From Legionella cardiaca (GTDB taxonomy: Bacteria; Pseudomonadota; Gammaproteobacteria; Legionellales; Legionellaceae), in NCBI RefSeq assembly GCF_029026145.1, contig NZ_CP119078.1:1317001-1381000 (forward strand): DNA of 64,000 nucleotides, in the 5' to 3' direction. The position numbers were made by a program, and so were the translations under genes. The notes below the pieces were generated by a model, which was given only the letters and a program-made list of their open reading frames with translations, had not been told where the DNA came from and searched no databases. Of the stretch, positions 18,619-28,012 are shown one piece after another; positions within the stretch are counted from its first letter, which is position 1; each line of letters starts with the position of its first letter.

Positions 18619-19272
18619 TTAACAATTTAAAAATGAATGATGCATTACCAATTTGCCTTCAAAGGGAACTGTAGCAAGTAATGGCATGGGCATTTTTTGA
18701 GATAACGTGGCAATATTATCAGACAAAGCCAACATCTCCCTATCAACGCAGTTGGCTATCCATCCTATACAATGAAGTTTATGATGCTGCAATACGGAAG
18801 CGGTTAATAAAGCATGATTGATGCAACCCAGTTTCATGCCGACGATCAAAATGATAGGAGTATTTAAGAGTTTTAAAAAATCCAACCAGGTCTCTTCATC
18901 ATTTAACGGGACCAAAAGGCCGCCCGCTCCTTCAATGAGGAGATATTCGAGCGTTTTATATTGCTCATTTTGGCAGAATGCAGCAATTTCTTTTGCTGAA
19001 ACATAAGCGTTTACTTCCTTGGCAGCAAGATGAGGCGATATTGGGGAAGGAAATTTCCAACCATTAATCGGATACCTAGAGTTTGAATTATGTTTTTCCA
19101 GACTACTAATGTCTTCATTAATTAACTGCCCATTGTCCTCAATACAGCCACTGGCAATGGGTTTTATAGCCAAACTTCGTTTTTTAGATTGCTTTAAATA
19201 ATCAAGTAGCTGGCAGGTAACATAGGTTTTTCCACAATTCGTGTCTGTACCGGTAATAAAAAATGATTTCAT
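18619..19272 (-). CDS. bioD: Dethiobiotin synthetase
   Basis: A 217-residue BioD. The P-loop GTDTNCGKT (residues 8-16) and the KPIASG motif with the DAPA/phosphate-contacting lysine are intact, as is the EGAGGLLVPL loop. The enzyme carboxylates 7,8-diaminopelargonic acid using CO2 and ATP to form dethiobiotin. Its ATG overlaps the bioH stop by 4 nt. It is the last gene of the bioBFHD operon. Confidence 0.93.
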   Translation of the reverse strand: MKSFFITGTDTNCGKTYVTCQLLDYLKQSKKRSLAIKPIASGCIEDNGQLINEDISSLEKHNSNSRYPINGWKFPSPISPHLAAKEVNAYVSAKEIAAFCQNEQYKTLEYLLIEGAGGLLVPLNDEETWLDFLKLLNTPIILIVGMKLGCINHALLTASVLQHHKLHCIGWIANCVDREMLALSDNIATLSQKMPMPLLATVPFEGKLVMHHSFLNC

Positions 19273-19988
19273 TCTAAAAAATGCTCCAACGTACTTATAA
19301 ACTCATTTTGATGAGATAAAAAAGGCATATGAGCCGCCTTATTAAACATTGTAAAATTGAAATTAGGATAAATTTTTTGCATCACAGGCATTGTTATCCG
19401 TGGTGTAATCGCATCAAGACGGCCAAAAAGATAAGCAGTTGGTTTTGTAAAATGTCGCAATGGCTCCCGTAAATCCCAATCAGCGAGAATTCTTAACCCA
19501 GCCTCTAAGCTCGCTCTTTCGGGTAATAAGTGAGTATTGTATTCGTAGGTTTGATTTTTTAATTGCAAACCCACAAAGTCAGAGATAGTTTGTTGCGAAT
19601 CAACTAGTAAGTTTTGCAAAAAACCATCAAAAACCCTTTGCTCGACTCCAGGCCAATCCTTCTCCTTAATAAATCGTGGTGATGAAGCCACGTTGATTAA
19701 ATGCGTAATTCGTTCTGGCGACTCGATGGCCATTTTTGAAGCATATAAGCCACCAAGTGACCACCCTATTACCGCAAAATGATCAGGTAGTTTGTCAAGT
19801 AATAGCAACTTAAACTGTGGCCAGTCCATCAACGAACTAAGACCGAATCCTGGAAGATCAACTAAATAAAGCGTATATCTATTTTCCAGGATTTGAGCTA
19901 AACCTAACCATATTTTGTGATCAAAGCCCCAGCCATGAAAAAAAACGAGAGCAGGCCCCTTCCCTCGTATCTTAATGTTCAGATTCAT
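19269..19988 (-). CDS. bioH: Pimeloyl-ACP methyl ester carboxylesterase
   Basis: A 239-residue alpha/beta hydrolase of the BioH type. The nucleophile elbow is GWSLGG (Ser77), with the acid in FGRLDAITP and the base in KAAHMPF; the oxyanion-side HGWGFD motif matches BioH. The enzyme cleaves the methyl ester of pimeloyl-ACP, ending the fatty acid-like phase of biotin synthesis. I chose the ATG at 19988 (MNLNIKI); an upstream TTG in frame has no support. It overlaps the bioF 3' end by 17 nt and bioD by 4 nt. Position between bioF and bioD supports the assignment over a generic hydrolase. Confidence 0.92.
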   Translation of the reverse strand: MNLNIKIRGKGPALVFFHGWGFDHKIWLGLAQILENRYTLYLVDLPGFGLSSLMDWPQFKLLLLDKLPDHFAVIGWSLGGLYASKMAIESPERITHLINVASSPRFIKEKDWPGVEQRVFDGFLQNLLVDSQQTISDFVGLQLKNQTYEYNTHLLPERASLEAGLRILADWDLREPLRHFTKPTAYLFGRLDAITPRITMPVMQKIYPNFNFTMFNKAAHMPFLSHQNEFISTLEHFLE

Positions 19989-21111
19989 AAATGTGATGTA
20001 ATTGGGTAAACAAAATATCAATATCTTCAGGTGTATGGTGGTAATTTAAAATAACCCGAAGTCCTGTGTCTTTTTTATTAACAGTAGGTTTTCGTAATGC
20101 CTGACAAAAAATACCTCGCTGTCTTAATTGTTCTGCATAATAAAGCGCTTTATGCGGACAACTTAATTGTAGTTGCTGAATAGGTGTTATGGAGTGTCGC
20201 CAAGTCAAGGGGGAATGAGTTGCAGCCTTATGAAAGTAATCAATCATTTTAAATAATTTTTCTCTTTTCTCGCCGGACTCTCTAAGCACTGCAAAGGTTT
20301 CTAATAAACCATAGGCAATAGCCGGACTTACAGCAGTTGAATAAATGTGCGAGCGAGCAACCTGCAACAACGCATCAATCCATATTTTTTTACCAACAAC
20401 AATCGCTCCTTGCGAAGCAAATGCTTTGCCAAAAGGAATTATCCTTAAAGGCACGTCATTTTGCGTCAATTGATGCGCTGGTACAGCTCCAAGACCTTGA
20501 TCTCCTAACACACCAAAGGCATGCGCTTCATCAACAATAATTTTAGCTTGAACAGGCCTGCTGAGTGTCTTGATTTCAGATAAGGGGGCAATTTGTCCAC
20601 TCATACTAAAGATACCCTCTGTAAGTAAGACGGCATTTGCATCGTTTGCTAACAGTTTAATGTGTAAATCGTCAAGATTATTATGTAAAAAGCGAGTATA
20701 TCGCGCATTGCAAAGTTGAATGCCATCATAAACTGAAGCATGGATTCCTTTATCAATATAAAGGTGCGCGCCTACACGAGCAAGCAAGGAAATAACCCCT
20801 AGATTTGCCGCATATCCCGAAGAAAATAGAAGCGCATCATCAACTTCCAAGGCTTGCGAAAACGCCGTTTCAAGTTCTTTGTGAATAGAATGATAGCCAC
20901 AAATAACCATTGAACCACCACTGCCCGATGGGTAGAGACGAAATCCTCGTTGGAATGCATTTTTAATGCGTTTATCCTCAGTCAGAGACAGATAATCATT
21001 TGAACTGAAATTTAGTGAGGGCTTCGAAAGCGAAGGTAACAAGCGACGCTGACGATGCAGGCCTGACGTCTGAAGTTGTCTTGAATAATCCTCTAGTAAA
21101 TCATCAATCAT
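19972..21111 (-). CDS. bioF: 8-amino-7-oxononanoate synthase
   Basis: A 379-residue alpha-oxoamine synthase of normal length. Conserved features include SNDYLSL, the GSGGSM glycine-rich loop, DEAHAFG (PLP-contacting Asp194) and the PLP lysine in [10 protein letters not shown] (Lys229). It condenses pimeloyl-ACP with alanine to form 8-amino-7-oxononanoate. The ATG overlaps the bioB stop (ATGA at 21108-21111), indicating coupled translation. Confidence 0.96.
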   Translation of the reverse strand: MIDDLLEDYSRQLQTSGLHRQRRLLPSLSKPSLNFSSNDYLSLTEDKRIKNAFQRGFRLYPSGSGGSMVICGYHSIHKELETAFSQALEVDDALLFSSGYAANLGVISLLARVGAHLYIDKGIHASVYDGIQLCNARYTRFLHNNLDDLHIKLLANDANAVLLTEGIFSMSGQIAPLSEIKTLSRPVQAKIIVDEAHAFGVLGDQGLGAVPAHQLTQNDVPLRIIPFGKAFASQGAIVVGKKIWIDALLQVARSHIYSTAVSPAIAYGLLETFAVLRESGEKREKLFKMIDYFHKAATHSPLTWRHSITPIQQLQLSCPHKALYYAEQLRQRGIFCQALRKPTVNKKDTGLRVILNYHHTPEDIDILFTQLHHIYESEH

Positions 21112-22058
21112 GCTTCGTTAAATGCTCTTAAGCCAAGTTTTTCAAATAATTGCTGATCTTTATCTTGTTGAGGATTGTCTTCGGTAAGCAATTTATTACC
21201 AATAAAAATTGAGTTTGCCCCTGCAAAATAGCAAAGAGCTTGAAGTTCATCACTCATTTCGGTGCGGCCAGCAGTTAAACGAATCATACTCTTGGGCATC
21301 AATATACGCGCAGTGGCAATGGTTCGTACTAATTCGATGCCTTCAACGGGTCGTGATTTTGCAAGAGGCGTCCCCTCAACTGGTATTAATCGGTTAATGG
21401 GTACGCTCTCTGGTGGTATTTCCATGTTTGCCAAAGTAAACAAAAACTCTATGCGATCTTCTCTGGTTTCACCCAACCCTAAGATACCACCGCAACAAAC
21501 GTTAATGCCTGCTTGACGCACATGCTCTATGGTTTCCAGGCGGTCGTTAAAGGTTCTGGTAGTTGCCACTTTATTATAATAACTGGGTGACGTGTCAATA
21601 TTATGATTGTAGTAGTCAAGGCCAGCATTTTTTAAGGTTTTGGCTTGCTCACCGGTTAGCATCCCCAGGGTCATGCAGGTTTCCAGTCCCATAGCCTTAA
21701 CCCCGGCTATCATTTCTTGTAATTGCGGCATGGCCTTATCAGGAGGACATCGCCATGCAGCTCCCATGCAAAATCGCTTGGCGCCATTTTCTTTGGCTTC
21801 CTCGGCCTTTGCCAAAACTTGTTCCACAGTCATCAATTTCTCTTTCTCTACATGAGTCTGATGGTGACCGCTTTGTGAGCAATAACCGCAATCTTCCGGA
21901 CAAGCACCAGTTTTTATGCTTAATAATTTTGCAAGTTGTATGGTGTTTTTTGAGTGATATTCTTTGTGAACACGATGGGCAGTATCAATCAAGTCATTGA
22001 AGGGCTGTTCATAAATTGTAGTGATTTCGCTTAAGGTCCAACGGTTGCTTTTACTCAC
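21108..22058 (-). CDS. bioB: Biotin synthase
   Basis: A 316-residue radical SAM enzyme. The cluster motif is CPEDCGYC (Cys53, Cys57, Cys60), with the Fe2S2 cysteines CMGAAW, CMTLG and CCGGILG and the conserved Arg in IRLTAGR. It inserts sulfur into dethiobiotin. The start is GTG at 22058, with a strong GGGGAG site upstream. It is the first gene of bioB-bioF-bioH-bioD; its promoter overlaps a BirA-like operator. Confidence 0.97.
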   Translation of the reverse strand: MSKSNRWTLSEITTIYEQPFNDLIDTAHRVHKEYHSKNTIQLAKLLSIKTGACPEDCGYCSQSGHHQTHVEKEKLMTVEQVLAKAEEAKENGAKRFCMGAAWRCPPDKAMPQLQEMIAGVKAMGLETCMTLGMLTGEQAKTLKNAGLDYYNHNIDTSPSYYNKVATTRTFNDRLETIEHVRQAGINVCCGGILGLGETREDRIEFLFTLANMEIPPESVPINRLIPVEGTPLAKSRPVEGIELVRTIATARILMPKSMIRLTAGRTEMSDELQALCYFAGANSIFIGNKLLTEDNPQQDKDQQLFEKLGLRAFNEA

Positions 22059-22127
22059 TTTCTCCCCTTTTTATATTGTTCGGCGAATAGAATAACAGTT
22101 TGATTTTTGAAAAAGATGCAATTTATT

Positions 22128-22133
22128 TATAAT
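22128..22133 (+). promoter_or_regulatory. Possible -10 box for bioA
   Basis: A perfect TATAAT on the plus strand gives a predicted start near 22140 and a leader of about 65 nt to bioA. The upstream -35 is poor (TTTTGA at 17 bp, or TTGAAA at 15 bp), so this is tentative. Confidence 0.35.
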
Positions 22134-22161
22134 CAGGTGTCTTTCTCTCAAGATGCCGAAC

Positions 22162-22189
22162 ATGATAAAGTCACCGCATTTATTGTCAA
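22162..22189 (-). promoter_or_regulatory. bioB promoter
   Basis: On the minus strand a perfect -35 box TTGACA (22189-22184) and a -10 box TATCAT (22167-22162) are 16 bp apart. The transcript would start near 22155, giving a leader of about 97 nt before bioB. The -35 lies inside the left half of the BirA-like operator, so repressor binding would block it. Confidence 0.6.
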
Positions 22190-22215
22190 CCAAAAAGTGA
22201 ATAGATGGTTAACAT
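22183..22215. promoter_or_regulatory. BirA-like operator between bioB and bioA
   Basis: Half-sites TTGTCAACC (22183-22191) and GGTTAACAT (22207-22215) are separated by 15 bp. They match the known Gram-negative BirA operator pattern (TTGTAAACC, spacer about 15, GGTTTACAA) at 8 of 9 and 7 of 9 positions. The left half covers the bioB -35 box; the right half begins within the bioA start codon. Confidence 0.6.
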
Positions 22216-23521
22216 ACACCAAACTATTGAAAAAGATTTAAAATATATTTGGCATCCCTGTACTCAAATGAAGGACTTTGAAATGTTTCCTCCACTGGTA
22301 GTGACTCATGCCAAGGGTAGTTATCTGTATACTGACAAGGGGCCTCTTATCGACGGTTTATCGAGTTGGTGGTGCAAATCATTAGGTCATGGTCACCCTG
22401 CGGTTATTTCTGCCATAAAAAAACAATTAGACACGTTTGAACATGTAATCGGGGCTAATACTACTCACCCACTACTTGCTGAACTGGGTGAAAAACTAGC
22501 CGACATCAGTAAAAATGAACATGTTTTTTTTGCCAGTGATGGTTCGAGTGCGGTGGAAATCGCAATGAAGCTTGCCTTGCATGCTTCTCAGCTAAATGGC
22601 CAGATTCATAAAACAAAATTTATTGCTTTGCAAAATAGCTACCATGGTGAAACGCTAGGTACCTTAAGTGTCAGTGATTTAGGTCTCTATAAAAAATCTT
22701 ATGATGGCTATGGCGTCTCTTGTCATTTCATTGAGCCACTGCCTTATGTAACAGATAACACGGACCCATTATGGTTTAATTCGGATGAAGCTTGGCAACG
22801 AGTACTTCTACAACTTGAAAAAATAAAGGATGATGCCTGTGCCATTATCGTGGAGCCTATTCTTCAAGGCGCGGGGGGAATGCTATGTTACAGTGCTGAT
22901 TTTTTAAAAAAATTAGCTAACTGGGCAAAACAAAATAATATCTATTTTATTGCTGATGAAATCATGACCGGCCTAGGCAGAACCGGAAAATGGTTGGCTT
23001 GTGAACATGCAGATGTAAATGCTGATTTAATTTGTTTATCGAAAGGATTAACCTCAGGGACGTTGCCTTTAAGTTGTGTTTTGATTAAAAATTCAATTTA
23101 TGAATTGTTTTATGATGACTATGAGAAAGGCAAATCATTTTTGCACTCTCATACCTATAGTGGAAATGCCCTGGCATTAAGTGCGGCATTGGCCACAATT
23201 AAAACAATGGAAGCTGAAAATATTAATCAGCAAGCTGAACATCTGGGACGTTTGATGCACTCATTGTTACAGGAAATTGCTGTCATTACGGGAAGATTAA
23301 GTCACGTCAGAGCAATGGGGGCTGTAGTTGCTGCTGATTTAGATGAGATGAAAAACAAGCGAATTGGTTATGAATTATATATGGAAGCAGTCCGAAGAGG
23401 AGCATTACTAAGGCCTATAGGGAAAACCTTATATTGGTTACCTCCATTAAACTCTGAGCCACAAATTATTGAGAAATTAGCTGATATTACTCTAAACTCT
23501 ATAAAGGCAATCTATAGCTGA
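22205..23521 (+). CDS. bioA: Adenosylmethionine-8-amino-7-oxononanoate aminotransferase
   Basis: A 438-residue class III aminotransferase. The N-terminal WHPCTQMKD and LIDGLSSWWC motifs are diagnostic of BioA, the PLP site includes SDGSSAVEIAMK and DEIMTGLGRTG, and the PLP lysine is Lys280 in CLSKGLT. It converts 8-amino-7-oxononanoate to diaminopelargonic acid using SAM as amino donor. It is divergent from bioBFHD and is followed within 5 nt by an EAL-domain gene, so it probably leads a bioA-EAL-exported protein-coaE transcript. Confidence 0.96.
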   Translation: MVNIHQTIEKDLKYIWHPCTQMKDFEMFPPLVVTHAKGSYLYTDKGPLIDGLSSWWCKSLGHGHPAVISAIKKQLDTFEHVIGANTTHPLLAELGEKLADISKNEHVFFASDGSSAVEIAMKLALHASQLNGQIHKTKFIALQNSYHGETLGTLSVSDLGLYKKSYDGYGVSCHFIEPLPYVTDNTDPLWFNSDEAWQRVLLQLEKIKDDACAIIVEPILQGAGGMLCYSADFLKKLANWAKQNNIYFIADEIMTGLGRTGKWLACEHADVNADLICLSKGLTSGTLPLSCVLIKNSIYELFYDDYEKGKSFLHSHTYSGNALALSAALATIKTMEAENINQQAEHLGRLMHSLLQEIAVITGRLSHVRAMGAVVAADLDEMKNKRIGYELYMEAVRRGALLRPIGKTLYWLPPLNSEPQIIEKLADITLNSIKAIYS

Positions 23522-23526
23522 AATGA

Positions 23527-25086
23527 ATGAAGAAATCCGTCCATAACAATTTTTCAACTATCCAGCAAATGTTAAATATTGTATGGATGTTATTGACGGT
23601 CATTTTTCTTCTATTAGCGATGTACTATCAATGGGCACATTATCAAGTTGAAGAACAAAAACAAATACAAGCAAATGCAAACAACATTAGAGTGCAAGTT
23701 GATAATCTAATCGAAAGGGCCCTCAATGCAGCCTATTCCCTTCCTCTCTATGGTCGTGAGTTTCGAGGTTGTCAAAATGATTTGTTATTCCAACTAAGAA
23801 GTATATCGTTTAATAGCCCTCTTATATCCGGCCTTGTTATTAGTGATAGTAATAATAATGTTATCTGCTCAACGCTCGGGAAAAACTATTACCTACCCTC
23901 GCCCGCCACAGAAAATTTGGCTCTTTTTGGCCCTTTAAAAATTGATGATATAAGACAGGATGCTTTTTTATTGCAACAAAAACTGGGCGAATATCATTTA
24001 GGTATTTATATCATAAAAAGTATTATTCTAAATGCCCTGAAATCAGTACCACCGGAAGTTATCTTTGTTGGACTCTACGACGGAAAACAGAAAAAATTTG
24101 TTTTAGCCAATGGTGCTAAACCATTGAGTAACAATTATGATTCCACATTTCTGGCTGAAGCCCCGTTACAAACTGTTGATTTGTTCAAGGTTATATTGGC
24201 TACGAATCCAGAACACTTTAAGAAAGGTTTTATCTATCACATTTTAGCGGCAACATTCATTGTTCTCTTGGCTTCTTTTCTTCTGTATTTTCGTATTCGA
24301 AGCCTATTAAATAAACGTTTCTCGTTAAATAGCACCCTAAATACCGCAATAAAAAACAATAGGTTTCAGCCAGTTTATCAGCCCATTATGGACTGTACTC
24401 AAAACAAATATTGTGGTGCTGAAATACTCCTGCGCTGGCAAATGGATAAAAATGAAATAATGCCTGAGGCGTTTATTGAAGAGGCTGAGCAATCAGGCCT
24501 TATTGTGCCAATGACACTACAAGTGCTGAAAAAAGCATTGAAAGAGTTTCATGATTTTCTAAAGGAACATCCTGAATTTCATTTAGCCTTAAATATTTCA
24601 GCAAGTCATTTTAATGACAGAAACTTTTTCATTGAATTTTATAGACTCTGTAAGCATTATAAAGTGAAACCTCAGCAGATTATGCTGGAATTAACGGAGA
24701 GAGAATTACTCGATCAGAATAATAAAGGGCTGATCGCTAAAATGCATGAATTAAGAGATAAAGGGCATTCATTAGCGATTGATGATTTTGGTACAGGGCA
24801 TGCAAGCATAAAGTATTTACAGCATTTTCCGTTTAACTATTTAAAAATTGATAAAATTTTTATTCATGCCATTGGAACGGGTGCTATTACGGAAAGCCTT
24901 AATCAGGCCATTATTCATATGGGAAATTCTTTAAAACTTGAAATCATTGCTGAGGGTGTTGAAACCAAAGAACAATTTATGCTTTTACGTCAATATCAGG
25001 TAAGATTTATGCAAGGCTGGTTTTTTGAAAAAGCAGTACCCTACGAACAGTTAATAAGAATAATTGATGGAATTAAACATGAATAA
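23527..25086 (+). CDS. EAL-domain c-di-GMP phosphodiesterase with CSS-type periplasmic sensor
   Basis: A 519-residue membrane protein. Two membrane helices (about 13-34 and 239-262) flank a periplasmic domain containing paired cysteines (Cys79 region CQNDLLF and ICSTLG), the CSS motif that acts as a redox sensor in this family. The C-terminal EAL domain has the signature as GAEILLRW, then LNISASHF, LELTERELL, IDDFGTGHAS, LKIDKIFI and AEGVETKEQ, so catalytic metal ligands look complete. It would hydrolyse c-di-GMP at the inner membrane. It lies 5 nt after bioA, and the following gene overlaps its stop codon. Confidence 0.92.
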   Translation: MKKSVHNNFSTIQQMLNIVWMLLTVIFLLLAMYYQWAHYQVEEQKQIQANANNIRVQVDNLIERALNAAYSLPLYGREFRGCQNDLLFQLRSISFNSPLISGLVISDSNNNVICSTLGKNYYLPSPATENLALFGPLKIDDIRQDAFLLQQKLGEYHLGIYIIKSIILNALKSVPPEVIFVGLYDGKQKKFVLANGAKPLSNNYDSTFLAEAPLQTVDLFKVILATNPEHFKKGFIYHILAATFIVLLASFLLYFRIRSLLNKRFSLNSTLNTAIKNNRFQPVYQPIMDCTQNKYCGAEILLRWQMDKNEIMPEAFIEEAEQSGLIVPMTLQVLKKALKEFHDFLKEHPEFHLALNISASHFNDRNFFIEFYRLCKHYKVKPQQIMLELTERELLDQNNKGLIAKMHELRDKGHSLAIDDFGTGHASIKYLQHFPFNYLKIDKIFIHAIGTGAITESLNQAIIHMGNSLKLEIIAEGVETKEQFMLLRQYQVRFMQGWFFEKAVPYEQLIRIIDGIKHE

Positions 25087-25522
25087 TAAAGTACTTACTC
25101 TTTTTTTAGGGGGCTGTTTTCTCTTATCGCAAGCATCTCATGCTGCTACCGTGCTCGATATAAATTATTGGAAATGTACAGCTTCTGATACAGAAAATAG
25201 AGAGTGGTATGGACAAAGTGACTATCAGTTAACAGCTCTTAATAGAGCCATGGAGGATTGTAAAAAACAAAGTCGAGCTCCTTCAACTTGTAAAACTTCA
25301 AAAGCAGATTGTGAGTCCATTGTGAATGGGGAGACTACACGTGCCATGTGGCGTTGTGTTGCACTTGATCTTGCTGCGATTCCCTGGCCGAGTAATATTT
25401 ATAACCACGCTGATGATGCATTGCTTGGTGCGAAGGCTTACTGTCAAGCCAATAGTGCCTTGCCTGAAACCTGCTATGTTTATTTATTTACTTGTAGAAA
25501 TTTAAATATACGGAAATTTTAA
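25079..25522 (+). CDS. Small exported Cys-rich protein
   Basis: A 147-residue exported protein of unknown function. The signal peptide ends near SHA-ATV (about residue 23). The mature part has about eight cysteines in repeated WKC/WRC ... C ... C patterns (WKCTASD and MWRCVALD start two related halves), suggesting a duplicated disulfide-bonded domain. I chose the ATG at 25079, which overlaps the EAL gene stop; a TTG and an ATG slightly upstream are less likely because the signal peptide begins at MNNKVL. Its stop overlaps the coaE start (TAATG). Confidence 0.75.
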   Translation: MNNKVLTLFLGGCFLLSQASHAATVLDINYWKCTASDTENREWYGQSDYQLTALNRAMEDCKKQSRAPSTCKTSKADCESIVNGETTRAMWRCVALDLAAIPWPSNIYNHADDALLGAKAYCQANSALPETCYVYLFTCRNLNIRKF

Positions 25523-26136
25523 TGTATTGTGTTGGTTTAACAGGAAATATTGCCAGTGGCAAATCCACTGTAGCTTCCTTCTTTAAAGAGAAAGACATAA
25601 CCGTTATTAGCGCTGATGAGTTAGCTCGAGAATTAAGTGGTATTGGCAAACCTGCATATCAGAAAATCATTGCTCATTTTGGCAAAGTTGTCAGCGGCGC
25701 GTCGGGAGAGCTTAATCGCGCAAAATTGCGTCAGATTATTTTCACTGATCCCAATGAACGCATCTGGCTAGAGCAATTACTACATCCCTTAATCAGAGAG
25801 CGTATTACTGAACTTTTAATGGCAAGTACGAGTCCCTATTCTGTTGTGGAAATCCCTTTATTGAAAGATCGCGAAACCTATCCTTATCTTGATAGAGTAT
25901 TAGCCGTGCTTGCAGATCCAAAAAAACAGATTCAACGTGTTATGACGCGAGATAATATTTCCAGAGAGCATGCCGAAGCAATTCTTACAACTCAACCAAC
26001 TGACTTAAAACGACTAAAAATTGCAGAGGATATAGTTTTTAACAATGGGTCTTTAACTGATTTGGCCCAGAAAATTGAAAATTTACACGAACGTTATTTG
26101 CAGTTGGCATCAGAAAAAATAACTCCCCCAAAATGA
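25522..26136 (+). CDS. coaE: Dephospho-CoA kinase
   Basis: A 204-residue P-loop kinase of normal length. The Walker A motif is GLTGNIASGKST (residues 5-16), followed by ISADELAREL and the LLHPLIRE lid-region motif, with the RDNISREHAEAIL segment typical of CoaE. It phosphorylates dephospho-CoA in the last step of CoA synthesis. The start overlaps the previous stop, so coaE is expressed from the bioA-led operon or an internal promoter. zapD follows, the usual neighbour. Confidence 0.96.
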   Translation: MYCVGLTGNIASGKSTVASFFKEKDITVISADELARELSGIGKPAYQKIIAHFGKVVSGASGELNRAKLRQIIFTDPNERIWLEQLLHPLIRERITELLMASTSPYSVVEIPLLKDRETYPYLDRVLAVLADPKKQIQRVMTRDNISREHAEAILTTQPTDLKRLKIAEDIVFNNGSLTDLAQKIENLHERYLQLASEKITPPK

Positions 26137-26226
26137 CTGTAACTTTTTAATTTTCTTGCAATTTTTGTATTATTGGTGTTTTATGATACACTAAAATAAA
26201 ACGCAGCTAAGGACAGCAAATATTCT

Positions 26227-26973
26227 ATGCCTGATGATATAATCACTTTTCAGTTAGCAACTCACTATTTGCCCAAAATCGCATTGCGACTAGAGTCTCT
26301 CTACCAAACCATTAAAGAAGGATGTGAAGAAACCCATCCTGTTATTCACCATTATGCTCTAAAAAATGTGATTGATATAATCAAATTAATTGAAAAGCCT
26401 GAGCTTAAAAGTCGATTTTTGAAGGAATTAATGCGAATCGAACATGCATTAAATAAAACAAATACAATTCTTCCTGAAGTTTTATATAGTCATCTCTATC
26501 AGCAGATTCAAATTTTAACTCATGTGGTTGGGCGATTTGGTGGTGAAATTCACCACAATCCTTTTCTCCAATCAATTCGAGTTTCACAGTCACACCATAA
26601 CAATGATTGTGAAATGTATTCCCCGCAGCTTTTGCTTTGGTTGGAATCGGACCCTACCCTTAGGCAAAATGACTTAAGTAAATGGCTAAAAAATTTAACT
26701 GCATTGTATTCTACGGTTTCGCTTTATCTATCATTATTACGTGATACGGCGCAATTTGATAAAATTGACATGTTTAACGGATTCTATCAGCGTTCATTGC
26801 CACCAAAAACTTCTTGCCATCTCATTTTGTTACGAATTAAAAAGTCATTTGGGGTCGTTCCTCGTATACAATTAGGGCACCATGGATTAAATCTACGATT
26901 ATGTGAAGTTAGTACTATGCGTGAAGTGCGAGAAACTAATGCCGAATTAGATTTAGCAATTTGTCAGTTATAG
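26227..26973 (+). CDS. zapD: Cell division protein ZapD
   Basis: A 248-residue ZapD (YacF) family protein. The N-terminal helical bundle and the C-terminal beta domain with VSLYLSLLRDTA and the FNGFYQRSLP motif are recognisable. ZapD crosslinks FtsZ filaments at the division ring. It follows coaE by 90 nt as in E. coli, but the third member of the usual cluster, yacG, lies far upstream. A distant AAGGA is the only ribosome site. Confidence 0.92.
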   Translation: MPDDIITFQLATHYLPKIALRLESLYQTIKEGCEETHPVIHHYALKNVIDIIKLIEKPELKSRFLKELMRIEHALNKTNTILPEVLYSHLYQQIQILTHVVGRFGGEIHHNPFLQSIRVSQSHHNNDCEMYSPQLLLWLESDPTLRQNDLSKWLKNLTALYSTVSLYLSLLRDTAQFDKIDMFNGFYQRSLPPKTSCHLILLRIKKSFGVVPRIQLGHHGLNLRLCEVSTMREVRETNAELDLAICQL

Positions 26974-27062
26974 AAAAATAGCTGAACTCCCCGTCAAAGA
27001 CTCATTTCTGTCATTTCAAGAATTCTGGCATACTATGCTCAGCTAATTTAGGAGGTATTCAT

Positions 27063-27929
27063 TTGTCTTTGCGGAATAATGGTGCATTCTTTGCTGCCAT
27101 ATCAGGGCTTTTTTTTGGTTTAATTGGTTATTTTGGCGTTAGCGTAATCAATGCCAATGTTTCTATTAATAATATGTTGTTTTGGCGTTTTTTAGTATCA
27201 AGTTTATTTATGTGTGTGCTTTTGCTTCCACAATTAAAAAACCTTAACATCAATGGAATCGAATTAATTAAAATAACGTTTTATGGCGCAGCATTTTATG
27301 GGACTTGCTCCATCCTGTATTTCCTAGCTGCTCAATACATTGGTTCAGGTTTGGCTATGGTAATATTTTTTACCTACCCTGCTATCGTAATGTTAATAAA
27401 TTTTGTTTTTTTTAGACAAACAATCGGTAAAATTTATTATGTGGCGCTTGTTGTCATTTTTATTGGGATGTTGTTGTTAATCAATGGAAGTAAATTCAAT
27501 TTCAATCTTATAGGCGTCGGATTGAGTTTATTGTCGGCTGTTTTATATGCTCTTTATTTGATTGTAAGTAAAAAGATTGCCGCCCCGGCTTTAGTATCTA
27601 CCTTGTTTGTTTCTATTGGTGCTATGCTAATTTCTTTAATTGCTGCATTCATAGATAAAACGTTTATTATCCCTGGTGGTTTTTCTGTTTGGTTTAATAT
27701 TGGTGGCATTGGTATTATTTGTACAGCTTTGCCCATTGTTTTTCTATTACACGGTTTAAAACATATAAGCTCATTGCAAGCCTCTATACTTTCGGTTTTA
27801 GAACCAGTATTTGTCGTTATTTTTGGCATTCTTCTTTTAGGAGAACATATAAATATTACTCAAGGATTGGGTGTTATTGTACTTCTCGGCGGGGCATTAC
27901 TTTCATTATTAAGTCATCGTTTTGAATAA
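27063..27929 (+). CDS. EamA/DMT-superfamily transporter
   Basis: A 288-residue protein with ten predicted membrane helices in two EamA repeats (RFLVSSLFMCVLLLP in the first; the second ends with EPVFVVIFGILLLGEHI). Members export amino acids, metabolites or nucleotide sugars; the substrate is not deducible. The start is TTG at 27063, supported by a perfect AGGAGG site 7 nt upstream, with no competing ATG nearby. It is convergent with ilvE. Confidence 0.9.
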   Translation: MSLRNNGAFFAAISGLFFGLIGYFGVSVINANVSINNMLFWRFLVSSLFMCVLLLPQLKNLNINGIELIKITFYGAAFYGTCSILYFLAAQYIGSGLAMVIFFTYPAIVMLINFVFFRQTIGKIYYVALVVIFIGMLLLINGSKFNFNLIGVGLSLLSAVLYALYLIVSKKIAAPALVSTLFVSIGAMLISLIAAFIDKTFIIPGGFSVWFNIGGIGIICTALPIVFLLHGLKHISSLQASILSVLEPVFVVIFGILLLGEHINITQGLGVIVLLGGALLSLLSHRFE

Positions 27930-27961
27930 ACAAAATAGCTCTGGCTTTTTTATGAGGAAAA

Positions 27962-27989
27962 CCTGGTTGGCGTACAGCAGCCAACCAGG
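27962..27989. terminator. Bidirectional stem-loop between the DMT transporter and ilvE
   Basis: Perfect 10-bp arms (27962-27971 and 27980-27989) with an 8-nt loop lie between convergent stop codons. Its arms share CTGGTT/AACCAG with the hairpin at 51885-51922. Confidence 0.5.
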
Positions 27990-28012
27990 CTGCGATATGG
28001 AATAGTTGCTTT

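Noticed and set aside
18426-18674. Plus-strand open frame between the FmdB and bioD genes
   Set aside because: It overlaps the bioD 3' end and the FmdB promoter, and its composition is not protein-like.
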